Source of the DNA: Prevotella sp.
GTDB lineage: Bacteria > Bacteroidota > Bacteroidia > Bacteroidales > Bacteroidaceae
Direction of reading: 5' to 3'
DNA: 49,304 nt
Assembly: GCA_017651265.1 (NCBI GenBank)
Contig: JAGCDO010000042.1
Location: 1-49,304 of the forward strand
The notes beneath the pieces are model-generated. The model was not told the origin of the DNA and did not search any database. It worked only from the letters and a program-made list of their open reading frames with translations. The translations under genes were made by a program, and so were the position numbers. Of this stretch, positions 23,050 to 30,942 are shown in pieces; position 1 is the first letter of the stretch; the number at the start of each line of letters is the position of its first letter.

Positions 23050-24582
23050 TTATTTCAGTGCTTTGTTCAGCATGAAATACACTTCGTTGTTGCGGAGCGT
23101 CTGCTTGAAGTCGGCAATGTTCGTATTCTTGTTGATACGTACATACTCGATGCCAGTCATCTCAGCGAAGTCATCCCAGTACTCCTCGGTAATGTCGTAC
23201 GAGAAGGCGCTGTGGTGTGTACCACCAGCGAGGATCCAAGCACCTGCACCAATCTCGAATGTGGGCTGCGGAACCCAGAGGGCAGAAGCCACGGGCAGGT
23301 TCGGCATGGGTTTCGGCTCGATGCACTCCACCTCCTGAGAAATCAGACGGAAACGGTTACCCAGGTCAACCACGGTAGCCTTGATACCACGACCGGTCTT
23401 TGAGGTGAACACCAGACGGGCTGTCTGCTGCTTGCGGATACCAATACCTAAGAAGTGAACCTCCAGTTTCGGTTTGTCGGTAGCGATGAGCGGACAGATC
23501 TCGAGCATGTGGCTCTGCAGACAAGAGCTGCGGTCGCCAGCGAAGTTCAGGGTGTAGTCCTCGAGGAACGAGCAACCAGTAGGCATTCCCTGCTGGATCA
23601 CCCACAGTGAGCGATACAAGCAAGCCGTCTTCCAGTCGCCTTCTGCACCGAAGCCATAACCTTCTTCCATCAGGCGCTGTGAGGCCAGACCCGGAATCTG
23701 GTCGAAGCCTACGAAGTTCGGATCGTCGATGTCAGCATCACCCAGGTCGTCGAAGTTCGTTGTGAAGGCGGTAGCGCCCTCATCCTTCAGTACGCGGCGC
23801 AGGGCGATCTCAGCCTTGGCAGCATTCTTCACCTTCTCCCAGTAAACCTCTTCTCCGCTTTCATCAATCTTGATGGTGTAGAGCTTCTTGTACTCCTCAA
23901 CCAATTCATCAGCTTCCTTGTCGGTCACCTTCTTGAAATACTCCATCAATGAGCTCACGGGGTAGTAGTCCACGTGATAGCCCAGGCGCTGCTCGAACTC
24001 CACACGGTCACCATCAGTAACGGCTACGTTGTTCATGTTCATACCGAACATCAAGCAGCGTACGTTCTTGGCATCAGCCACACCGGCAGCAACGCGAGCC
24101 CAGATAGCGATCTTCTTCTGTACCTCTTCTTCCTTCCAGTAGCCGCAAACCACCTTACGGGGAACGCGCATACGGGTGCAGATATGTCCGAACTCGATAT
24201 CACCGTGAGCACTCTGGTTCAGGTTCATGAAGTCCATGTCGATCTTATCCCAAGGAATCTCAGCGTTGTACTGAGTATGGAAGTGGAGCAGCGGCTTCTG
24301 CAGTGCCTGCAGACCCTTGATCCACATCTTTGCGGGAGAGAACGTGTGCATCCAAGTGATGATACCTACGCACTTCGCATCGTTGTTGGCGGCCTTCATC
24401 ACTTCCTCCACTTCCTTGGAGCTGTTGGCCGTACCTTTATATACTACTTTGATAGGGATGATGCCGCTGGCGTTCAAGCCTTCCACCATCTCCTTGGAGT
24501 GACCGTCAACAGCAACGACTGCGTCACCTCCATATAGTAACTGTGCACCAGTTACCCACCAAACTTCTAAATCCTTAAACAT
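23050..24582 (-). CDS. araA: L-arabinose isomerase
   Basis: This 510-aa enzyme converts L-arabinose to L-ribulose in the cytoplasm, using a divalent metal. Family features are the start MFKDLEVWWVTGAQLLYG, GIITWMHTFSPAKMWIKGL, PLLHFHTQYN, EGYGFGAEGDWKTACL with active-site Glu, and the late LGIGIRKQQTARLVF and GGTHHSAFSYD stretches carrying metal-binding His. Length is the usual about 500 residues. The codon usage is strongly optimised, as expected for an abundant catabolic enzyme. It lies in the middle of the operon; an 82-bp gap with a GC-rich hairpin repeat separates it from araD upstream and a 133-bp gap from araB downstream. Confidence 0.97.
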   Translation of the reverse strand: MFKDLEVWWVTGAQLLYGGDAVVAVDGHSKEMVEGLNASGIIPIKVVYKGTANSSKEVEEVMKAANNDAKCVGIITWMHTFSPAKMWIKGLQALQKPLLHFHTQYNAEIPWDKIDMDFMNLNQSAHGDIEFGHICTRMRVPRKVVCGYWKEEEVQKKIAIWARVAAGVADAKNVRCLMFGMNMNNVAVTDGDRVEFEQRLGYHVDYYPVSSLMEYFKKVTDKEADELVEEYKKLYTIKIDESGEEVYWEKVKNAAKAEIALRRVLKDEGATAFTTNFDDLGDADIDDPNFVGFDQIPGLASQRLMEEGYGFGAEGDWKTACLYRSLWVIQQGMPTGCSFLEDYTLNFAGDRSSCLQSHMLEICPLIATDKPKLEVHFLGIGIRKQQTARLVFTSKTGRGIKATVVDLGNRFRLISQEVECIEPKPMPNLPVASALWVPQPTFEIGAGAWILAGGTHHSAFSYDITEEYWDDFAEMTGIEYVRINKNTNIADFKQTLRNNEVYFMLNKALK

Positions 24583-24589
24583 AATGTTG

Positions 24590-24645
24590 CCCCCCTCAAA
24601 TCCCCCTATAAAGGGGGAAGACCAAACAGGGGTATGGGTCTTGAG
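24590..24645. repeat. GC-rich hairpin repeat between araD and araA
   Basis: The element CCCCCTATAAAGGGGG with further C-runs lies in the 82-bp gap inside the arabinose operon. It belongs to the same hairpin family as the insertions in cobQ and cbiB. Within an operon it may act on mRNA stability. Confidence 0.55.
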
Positions 24646-24664
24646 TTAATGATTGCTTTATTTT

Positions 24665-25369
24665 TTACTTCTTTTTCTGACCATAGTAAGCGTTCGGTCC
24701 GTGTTTTCGGGAGTAATGCTTCTCGATAAGCAGCGGGTTCATGGTGAGGTCGGGGTTCACCGAGAAAGCCACGAAGGCCATCTTGGCGCACTGCTCCATC
24801 ACCTTGGCGTTATACACTGCATTATCGGGCGATGTTCCCCAAGAGAACGGACCGTGGTTCTTTACCAGTACGGCAGGAGTATGATCGGGGTTGATCTTGC
24901 GGATGTTCAGGATCTCGTCAACAATCACGTTACCCGTTTCCAGTTCGTACTGACCTTTCACCTCAGTCTCGGTCATGTCGCGTGTACAGGGAATATCCTT
25001 GTAGAAATAGTCGGCATGTGTGGTTCCGATATTGGGAATGTCGCGTCCGGCCTGAGCAAAAGCCGTGGCATAGGTGCTATGTGTATGCACCACTCCCTGG
25101 ATGTTGGGGAACGCCTTATACAGGACAAGGTGTGTAGGTGTGTCGCTGGAAGGATTCAGGTCGCCTTCAACCACCTTACCGGTTTCCAGATCCACCACAA
25201 CCATGTCGCTGGCCTTCATCTCATCGTAGCTAACGCCTGATGGCTTGATCACTACCAGACCTTTCTCACGGTCGATACCGCTCACATTTCCCCAAGTGAA
25301 AATCACCAATCCTTGTTTTACCAAGTCGAGATTGGCCTTAAATACCTTTTCTTTGAGTTCTTCTAACAT
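24665..25369 (-). CDS. araD: L-ribulose-5-phosphate 4-epimerase
   Basis: This 234-aa class II aldolase-fold enzyme makes D-xylulose-5-phosphate, which enters the pentose phosphate pathway. The diagnostic order is seen: [33 protein letters not shown] with the phosphate-binding [21 protein letters not shown] with zinc-binding His residues, and [10 protein letters not shown]. The C-terminus [13 protein letters not shown] fits the family. It sits 14 bp after araR on the same strand. The only oddity is the repeat-bearing gap before araA. Confidence 0.97.
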   Translation of the reverse strand: MLEELKEKVFKANLDLVKQGLVIFTWGNVSGIDREKGLVVIKPSGVSYDEMKASDMVVVDLETGKVVEGDLNPSSDTPTHLVLYKAFPNIQGVVHTHSTYATAFAQAGRDIPNIGTTHADYFYKDIPCTRDMTETEVKGQYELETGNVIVDEILNIRKINPDHTPAVLVKNHGPFSWGTSPDNAVYNAKVMEQCAKMAFVAFSVNPDLTMNPLLIEKHYSRKHGPNAYYGQKKK

Positions 25370-25383
25370 TTCTTTATAACGAA

Positions 25384-26064
25384 TTACTTAAGTTTGAAAC
25401 TCGGTTCCTCCATATACATGCGCTTGTTGAAACGATAGAGGGCAGCCCCGCGCTTAGATGTCACCTTATCAATCAGCTCCGTCTTTTCGATGAAGTCGAT
25501 CTGCTTGATGCGTTTGCGGAAGTTACGCTTGTCGATCTCCTCGCCGAGAACGGCCTCATATACCAGCTGCAACTGAGTCAGCGTGAAGAGGTCGGGTAGG
25601 AGATTGAAGCTCAGCGGCTCGCTGCTGATGCGTCTGCGCAGCATGGTAACGGCTTTCTTCACCATCTCATTATGGTCGGAGTAGAGCTTGGGCATCTTAC
25701 CCAGTTCCACCCATTCCACGCCGTGCTCAATCAGTAGCTTGTTGTCATAGTCCTTCACGTTGATCAGAGCGCAGTAGGCTATGGAAATCACGCGTTCACC
25801 CGGGTCGCGGTCAACGGCTCCGAAGGTGGCTACCTGTTTCATGTAGATGTGCTTCAGACCCGTTAGCTCGAACAGTACCCTATGGGCGGCCTCGTCAACA
25901 CTCTCATCAGGGTTGACGAAGCCACCGTAGAGTGACCATTCGCCGCGTCCTGGATCCATCTTTCGTCTTCCCATCAACAGCTTCAGCTTGTTGTTGTCGA
26001 AACCAAAGACGATACAGTCAACAGCTACAAATGCTTTATTATGATCACCGTAATAGGTTGTCAT
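25384..26064 (-). CDS. araR: Nudix-fold transcriptional regulator of arabinose use (AraR type)
   Basis: This 226-aa protein has a Nudix-like N-terminal domain (about 1-145) and a C-terminal winged-helix region (about 150-226: [38 protein letters not shown]). The Nudix box is degenerate: [20 protein letters not shown] lacks the REUXEE core (R-V-L-F-E), so hydrolase activity is unlikely and the domain probably serves as the sensor. This is the known layout of Bacteroides AraR, which senses arabinose and controls the same operon. Being inside the operon it regulates, between the symporter and araD genes with 14-15 bp gaps, implies autoregulation. Target sites were not identified with certainty; candidate palindromes lie upstream of galM. 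Confidence 0.88.
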   Translation of the reverse strand: MTTYYGDHNKAFVAVDCIVFGFDNNKLKLLMGRRKMDPGRGEWSLYGGFVNPDESVDEAAHRVLFELTGLKHIYMKQVATFGAVDRDPGERVISIAYCALINVKDYDNKLLIEHGVEWVELGKMPKLYSDHNEMVKKAVTMLRRRISSEPLSFNLLPDLFTLTQLQLVYEAVLGEEIDKRNFRKRIKQIDFIEKTELIDKVTSKRGAALYRFNKRMYMEEPSFKLK

Positions 26065-26079
26065 ATCTTTCTTCTTGGA

Positions 26080-27759
26080 TTACCAGAAATAGATGTAGAA
26101 TGCAACGGTGATAGCAAGAATAACACAAGTGTGGAACACATCCCAACCGTTCCAGCTTGCACGGGTGGCAGCCTTCTGCTCGGGAGTAGCTGTACCGAAT
26201 ACCAGACCCTGGATCTTCTCCTTTGAAGGAGCCTCGGTGTTCAGACTGACGATGATAACGATCAGACAGCATACGATGAGCATGACACCGCAGAAGTAGA
26301 GCCAGTTGAAGTCGTAGAACACAGCCTTGAACCAGCTGCTGGCTGCATCAGGAGTATTACTGTAATATACCTTGGCGCCGAGACGTGTCAGACCGATGAT
26401 GATACCTGAGAGCAAGCCCCACATACCACCCTTGGCAGAAGCACGTTTCCAGCAGATACCCAGCAGGAAGGCTGCGGCGATACCCGGAGCCAGCACAGAC
26501 TGTACGTCCTGCAGGTAGTTGTAAAGTACGTTACCAACTGAACGCATGATGGGGATCCAGAGGATACCGAGGATCACGATAACCACGGTAGCGGTCTGTC
26601 CGATGCGCACCAGACTCTTCTCAGAGGTCTGCGGCTTCAGGCGCTTCCAGAAGTCGATGGTGAACAGCATGGCTGAAGAGTTGAACAGTGAAGCCAGTGA
26701 AGACATCAGGGCTGCGAGGATACCGCAAACCACCAGACCCTTCACACCGGCGGGCAGCAGCTTAGCCACGAGGGTGGGGAAGGCTGCGTCGGGTGTTGAC
26801 AGTGAGAATACCTCACCGCTGGGCATGGCGATACCCTTTGTGCTCAGAGCGTAAGCAATCATACCGGGGATCAGGAAGAGGAACACGGGCAACAGCTTCA
26901 GATAAGCTCCGAAGATGGTACCGCGACGACTTTCCTTCTCGTTCTTTCCGGAGAGTACACGCTGTACGATATACTGGTCGGTACACCAGTACCAGAAACC
27001 AATCACGGCAGAGCCAACGAGGGCACCGAGCCATGGATAGTCAGGATCACGCAAGTCGCGCATCAGGTCGGTCATGTGGTCACCATACTCATTCACGGTC
27101 TGGATAGAGCAGGCAGCCATCATCTCATCCCATCCACCGAGGGCTTTCAGACCCAGTACCAGGATGATCAGTGAGCCGAGCAGCAGGATAGGAGTCTGCA
27201 GCACAGAGGTGTAGAGCACGGATTTCATACCACCAAAGATGGTATAAAGGGCTGTGATAACCACCAAGCCGATGGCAGCAATCCAGAAGAAGTCGATGCC
27301 CCACAGTTCCTTGATACCGAACACCTGCTGGAACACGAGTCCGCCAGCATATACTGTTACGGCCACCTTCGTCAGCACGTAGCTGATCAAAGAGATCACC
27401 GACAGGATGGTGCGGCTTTCCTTGTTATAGCGGCGTTCCAGGAACTCAGGCATGGTATAAACCATAGAGCGAGTGTAGAACGGCACGAATACCCAACCGA
27501 GAAGCAGGATGAGCCAGCCTTGTATCTCCCAGTGTGCCATAGCCATACCTGATGAAGCACCGGCACCTGCAAGTCCGATAAGGTGTTCCGAACCGATGTT
27601 CGAAGCGAAGATAGAAGCACCGATAGCGATCCATGTCGCGTCCTTGCCTCCCAAGAAATAGTCTGCTGAATTGTCGTTTTTCTGACTAACGACCCAAAGA
27701 ACGATGCCGATCAGTGCGCAACAGAATACACCGATGACGATCCAGTCTAATAGTTGCAT
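26080..27759 (-). CDS. Sodium/solute symporter (SSS family), probable arabinose transporter
   Basis: This 559-aa inner-membrane protein has many hydrophobic segments (about 14). SSS family marks include ASNIGSEHLIGLAGAGA near residue 52, the conserved G-rich second helix, FWYWCTDQYIVQRVLSGKNEKESRRG and the LMSSLASLFNSSAMLFTIDFW region. SGLT-like members move sugars with sodium. Its place between a secreted mutarotase and araR, araD, araA and araB makes L-arabinose the likely substrate. The start MQLLDWIVIGVF gives an inward first helix. It is separated from galM by 47 bp and from araR by 15 bp. Confidence 0.92.
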   Translation of the reverse strand: MQLLDWIVIGVFCCALIGIVLWVVSQKNDNSADYFLGGKDATWIAIGASIFASNIGSEHLIGLAGAGASSGMAMAHWEIQGWLILLLGWVFVPFYTRSMVYTMPEFLERRYNKESRTILSVISLISYVLTKVAVTVYAGGLVFQQVFGIKELWGIDFFWIAAIGLVVITALYTIFGGMKSVLYTSVLQTPILLLGSLIILVLGLKALGGWDEMMAACSIQTVNEYGDHMTDLMRDLRDPDYPWLGALVGSAVIGFWYWCTDQYIVQRVLSGKNEKESRRGTIFGAYLKLLPVFLFLIPGMIAYALSTKGIAMPSGEVFSLSTPDAAFPTLVAKLLPAGVKGLVVCGILAALMSSLASLFNSSAMLFTIDFWKRLKPQTSEKSLVRIGQTATVVIVILGILWIPIMRSVGNVLYNYLQDVQSVLAPGIAAAFLLGICWKRASAKGGMWGLLSGIIIGLTRLGAKVYYSNTPDAASSWFKAVFYDFNWLYFCGVMLIVCCLIVIIVSLNTEAPSKEKIQGLVFGTATPEQKAATRASWNGWDVFHTCVILAITVAFYIYFW

Positions 27760-27806
27760 GTTTTCTGATTGTTATAATATTAATAATGTGTAATAGTCTT
27801 GTCGGA

Positions 27807-28976
27807 TTACTGCTTTACAACACCGAACTTAAAGATACAGTGTGAGTAGTATTTCTCACCCGGGCTCAGGAATGCAGAGGGCCACTTGGGCTTGTTGGGG
27901 GTGTCGGGATACTTCTGTGTCTCCAGACAGATTCCTGCATGCTTTTGGTACTTGATGCCCTTCTTACCGGCCACCTTTCCTTCGAGGAAGTTACCAGAGT
28001 ACACCTGGATACCCGGCTCGTTGGTATAAACCTCGAGCATGATACCTGTTTTGGGAGAGTACAGACTAGCGGCCAGCTGCTTCTCGTTGCCCTTACCGTC
28101 GTGATAAGAGGCGAGACACCAGTTGTGGTCGAAACCGTTGGCGTTCTTGATAGCCTTGTAGTCGAAGTTATTTACGTTCTTACCCACTTCCACGGGCTCC
28201 ATGAAGTCCATCGGAGTACCCTTCACCCAAGCGGTGTCACCAGTGGTCATGTAAGTATCGTCGGTCGGAGTGTAGTAGTAAGAGTTCACATGCAGGATGT
28301 GGTTCTCGATGGTCTCGTTAGGATCGCCATTGAGGTTGAAGTAAGAGTGGTTGGTCATATTGATCACCGTCTTCTGGTCGGTTGTGGCGGTATAAGAGAT
28401 GTCGATACTGTTGTTGCTGCGTACGATGAAGGTCACGTCGGCTTTCACGTTTCCGGGGAAGTTGTTATCACCGTCGGGAGAGTTCATGGTCAGCACCAAG
28501 GTAGAGTCGTTCGACTGTACGGCATCATATACCTGATACTGCCAGCCTGAGAAACCACCGTGTAGACAGTGACCGAAGTTGTTGCGTGGCAACTGGATGG
28601 TCTTACCGTCGATGGTAATCAAACCGTTCTTGATACGGTTAGCGTAACGACCGATAGAGGCACCGAAGTCGCTGGGAGAGTTCACAGAGTCGGCATACTG
28701 AGCCACGTTGTCATAACCCAGTACCACGTCCTGAAGGTTGTTGTCCTTGTCGGGAACCATCAGAGAAACGATACGTCCACCAAAGTTCGTGATGCACACC
28801 TCCATACCGTTGTGGTTCTTCAATGTGTAGAGCTTTACGGGCTTCTCATTGATGGTGGTGTCAAAAGCTGCGGGATCCAGTCCCGAAACGGTTAATTTTG
28901 AATCGTTGCCTGAACAGGCAGAGAGCAGAATGGCTGCCATTCCGGCTCCCATGAGCATTCTTTTTAAAGCTTTCAT
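27807..28976 (-). CDS. galM: Aldose 1-epimerase, lipoprotein form, first gene of the arabinose operon
   Basis: This gene encodes 389 aa from the ATG at 28976. A longer frame to 29024 adds 16 polar residues ahead of the signal and is less likely. The signal ends in a lipobox LLSAC, so this mutarotase is exported and lipid-anchored. GalM features are ITNFGGRIVSLMVPD, SIGRYANRIKNG, NNFGHCLHGG, INMTNHSYFNLNG with catalytic His, NGFDHNWCL and EVYTNEPGIQVYSGN with the catalytic Glu following later in CLETQKYPDTPN. It would interconvert anomers of arabinose or galactose outside the cytoplasm before uptake. It heads the arabinose operon. A cytoplasmic paralogue is encoded with galK at 34505-35593. 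Confidence 0.92.
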   Translation of the reverse strand: MKALKRMLMGAGMAAILLSACSGNDSKLTVSGLDPAAFDTTINEKPVKLYTLKNHNGMEVCITNFGGRIVSLMVPDKDNNLQDVVLGYDNVAQYADSVNSPSDFGASIGRYANRIKNGLITIDGKTIQLPRNNFGHCLHGGFSGWQYQVYDAVQSNDSTLVLTMNSPDGDNNFPGNVKADVTFIVRSNNSIDISYTATTDQKTVINMTNHSYFNLNGDPNETIENHILHVNSYYYTPTDDTYMTTGDTAWVKGTPMDFMEPVEVGKNVNNFDYKAIKNANGFDHNWCLASYHDGKGNEKQLAASLYSPKTGIMLEVYTNEPGIQVYSGNFLEGKVAGKKGIKYQKHAGICLETQKYPDTPNKPKWPSAFLSPGEKYYSHCIFKFGVVKQ

Positions 28977-29008
28977 AATGTGATTGTTTAGAAATGAATT
29001 GAATTTGG

Positions 29009-29065
29009 GTGTAAAATTACACATAAATTCAATAGGTTGTATCTTTCATTAGTATGTTTTACAAC
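29009..29065. promoter_or_regulatory. Palindromes upstream of the arabinose operon
   Basis: GTGTAA-aa-TTACAC (29009-29022) and GTTGTA-N18-TACAAC (29036-29041, 29060-29065) lie in the 33-90 bp upstream of the galM start. No full TTTG/TAnnTTTG promoter is visible here, which fits control by an activator or AraR. The assignment as operators is inference. Confidence 0.35.
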
Positions 29066-29189
29066 ATAAAATGCTGTTCAAAGTGTATTTTTGACACTTT
29101 TTAACCACGTTCTTTCTTTGTAAAGAAACAAACTTTTTCTTCCTCTTTTTCTTTGGCGCAAAGAAAAGAGGCAAAAGAAACATCCACCT

Positions 29190-29457
29190 ACCCCCATCCC
29201 CTCCCTATATGGAGGGGCTCAACTGAAAATTGCGGATACCGCCAATTTTCAGACTTCATTAATGTAAAATCGGGCATCAAAGCCCGATTTTGTTTCTTTT
29301 TCGGCTTACGCCAGGTCGCTGGCGCGAGATATCGTGATGTCGTAATTACGGGATAACGTAACATCGGGATTACGAAACCCTTGTGGTAATCTCGCGCCAC
29401 CGCACCACCGTACCCCCGCGCCTTCGGCTTTCCCCCTCCTCATGGAGGGGTGGCCCC
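29190..29457. repeat. Structured repeat region with several hairpins
   Basis: The roughly 430-bp gap between two minus-strand genes holds no credible gene. It contains two GC-rich hairpin repeats (CCCCTCC...GGAGGGG at 29203-29222 and 29434-29452) flanking a hairpin CTGAAAATTG/CAATTTTCAG (29223-29232, 29243-29252), a terminator-like hairpin, CGCCAG-gtcg-CTGGCG (29309-29324), and an 80-bp cruciform bounded by TGGCGCGAGAT (29320-29330) and ATCTCGCGCCA (29389-29399) with inner palindromes CGTAATTACG and GATGT/ACATC. The whole looks like a composite palindromic mobile repeat. Confidence 0.7.
29266..29302. terminator. Terminator-like hairpin
   Basis: A 10-bp stem AAAATCGGGC/GCCCGATTTT with loop ATCAAA is followed on the plus strand by TTTCTTTTT. 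On the minus strand the T-run is short (TTTT in the stem). It could end the transcript of the DUF4380-like gene, about 160 bp away. Confidence 0.5.
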
Positions 29458-30336
29458 TTACTTCAACTTCTTCACCTTCTTCACCATCTTCTTGGCAGCC
29501 ATGCCGTCGCAAGGAAGGAGGTACCATTTCACGGGCCAAACAAGCGACTGTCCTGGCTCCAGTGTGGTGTAAGCACCTTGACTCTCCAGTTCGATATAGG
29601 TCTTGCCGCGGTTCACATACACCTGGATCTCTGCCTCCTCGGGAGCGGGCTGTGAGATATCGAGGTCCTTGAATTTCTTCACCAGCAACAGACTTCCGTT
29701 CGTGTAGGCCAGCCAACCCTTACCGTCGGCATTGATCTTACGGTTTGCATTGGTCTCGTCGGTCTGATACCATACAGCACCGTCCTTCTTCTCGAACGTC
29801 ATCAGTCCGGCAGGTGTAATACCCTCCACGGGTGCATCGAAGAAGATCTGTCCTTCGTTGGGTACACGGGTGATTTCCCAAGGGGCAACCTTTTTGGTCT
29901 GGTTGCTCTCGTTCTTGATGGAGTAGGTGACAACAATGGCCTTGCGCTTTGCATCCACGGTGAACTCCTTACCGATGCGGAAACCCAGTCGGGAAGACAC
30001 CTCACTGGTAAGCACCAGCTTATCGTCCTTCAGCTCTGCCTTATACGGGCGCTTGTCGTATTCCTGTACCGGTGGCCAGTTCCATTCTTTCTGCGGACTG
30101 GTCCAGAAGGTGCTGCCAAACTGCTCGGGTCTGTTTAACTGCGAGATCACTTCCTGATCCTTGTACTTGAACGAAAGGATCTTACCTCCAGTAGCTGCGT
30201 TGACCACCATCGACAGGTCGCCAACTTCGATGAGATACTTTGATTCTCCTAATTCCTTGATGTTCTGGTTGGCGGCAAACAGGGTTGCACATCCCATCCA
30301 GACGGTTGCCATAAGCAATGTGATCGTTCTTTTCAT
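29458..30336 (-). CDS. Secreted DUF4380-like protein (galactose-mutarotase-like fold)
   Basis: This 292-aa protein has a signal peptide (MKRTITLLMATVWMGCATLFA). The mature part is a single beta-rich domain resembling the mutarotase-like superfamily: LSMVVNAATGGKILSFKYKD, EFGST-type FGSTFWTSPQKEWNWPP, YSIKNESNQTKKVAPWEITRV and LLLVKKFKDL. These features fit DUF4380, found beside carbohydrate-active enzymes. No catalytic His pair like that of GalM can be identified, so it may bind rather than epimerise sugars. The C-terminus is very basic (MAAKKMVKKVKKLK). It has its own promoter and is divergent from the OB-fold gene. It ends in a repeat-rich gap before the arabinose operon. Confidence 0.7.
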   Translation of the reverse strand: MKRTITLLMATVWMGCATLFAANQNIKELGESKYLIEVGDLSMVVNAATGGKILSFKYKDQEVISQLNRPEQFGSTFWTSPQKEWNWPPVQEYDKRPYKAELKDDKLVLTSEVSSRLGFRIGKEFTVDAKRKAIVVTYSIKNESNQTKKVAPWEITRVPNEGQIFFDAPVEGITPAGLMTFEKKDGAVWYQTDETNANRKINADGKGWLAYTNGSLLLVKKFKDLDISQPAPEEAEIQVYVNRGKTYIELESQGAYTTLEPGQSLVWPVKWYLLPCDGMAAKKMVKKVKKLK

Positions 30337-30379
30337 ACGTTATTTTTGATAATGATTCGACATAGTTGATAATTCTTCG

Positions 30380-30411
30380 CAAAGGTACATCGTTTTTTTT
30401 AGACGACCAAA
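30380..30411 (-). promoter_or_regulatory. Promoter of the DUF4380-like gene
   Basis: The minus strand has TTTG (30408-30411), 20 bp and TACCTTTG (30380-30387). The leader would be about 37 nt. Confidence 0.65.
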
Positions 30412-30570
30412 AAACCACCCCCTGTAGGGTGCAAAAATCCGTTAACAAAGCACCTGTTTTCTGTTAAAAGATACTAAGCACGGCATTTACTCCCAGTGAA
30501 TGACGTAAACGCTCATAGAGAGCACGCCATTTACTATGAGAGATTGACTGCGATATTTTACTAAATGGAC

Positions 30571-30705
30571 GAACATACGAACGAACAGTTTTTAATACCA
30601 CACACATATATAGTGGTAGAATAATAATAAATAATATATATATTATTTATTATTATTCTAAGGATATATCTAAAAACAATTTGAAAACTGTTCGTTCGCC
30701 TGTTC
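30571..30705. repeat. Large inverted repeat with a 44-bp perfect AT palindrome at its centre
   Basis: The arms 30571-30592 and 30684-30705 match at 20 of 22 positions (GAAC..ACGAACGAACAG core). Between them, 30617-30660 is a perfect 44-bp palindrome of AAT/TTA repeats. The structure lies in the roughly 600-bp gap between two divergent genes, outside both promoters. The rest of the gap (30412-30570 and 30721-30800) shows no other clear element. Confidence 0.85.
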
Positions 30706-30803
30706 GTTCTGGTTGGTATGAAAAAGAAAAGCCTTTTGTTTTTTAGTTTAACAGTATTTCTTTGAAATCTTAACAGAATTTTGCACGCTATGGCCCCTTG
30801 TTT

Positions 30804-30835
30804 TTTGGTCGTTTCAGATATATTTTGTAACTTTG
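30804..30835 (+). promoter_or_regulatory. Promoter of the OB-fold secreted protein gene
   Basis: TTTG (30804-30807), 20 bp and TAACTTTG (30828-30835). The predicted leader is about 100 nt, longer than for other genes here. Confidence 0.65.
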
Positions 30836-30942
30836 CAACATAGTCGCGAAATACCTTTTGACGACCTGTGAAGCGACAAAAGAATTGCTTGAAGAGAATT
30901 AGCTTATAAACTTATTATTAATAACTTAAACACTAAAAGCTT

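Noticed and set aside
24606-24791. Short minus-strand frame in the araD-araA gap
   Set aside because: It runs out of frame over araD and through the GC-rich repeat; no start signal.
29075-29105. AAAGTGT/ACACTTT hairpin as a terminator
   Set aside because: The stem is short and AT-rich and no gene ends into it on either strand.
29306-29716. 136-aa minus-strand open frame across the structured repeats
   Set aside because: It overlaps the conserved DUF4380-like gene in another frame and is Arg/Gly-rich shadow sequence.
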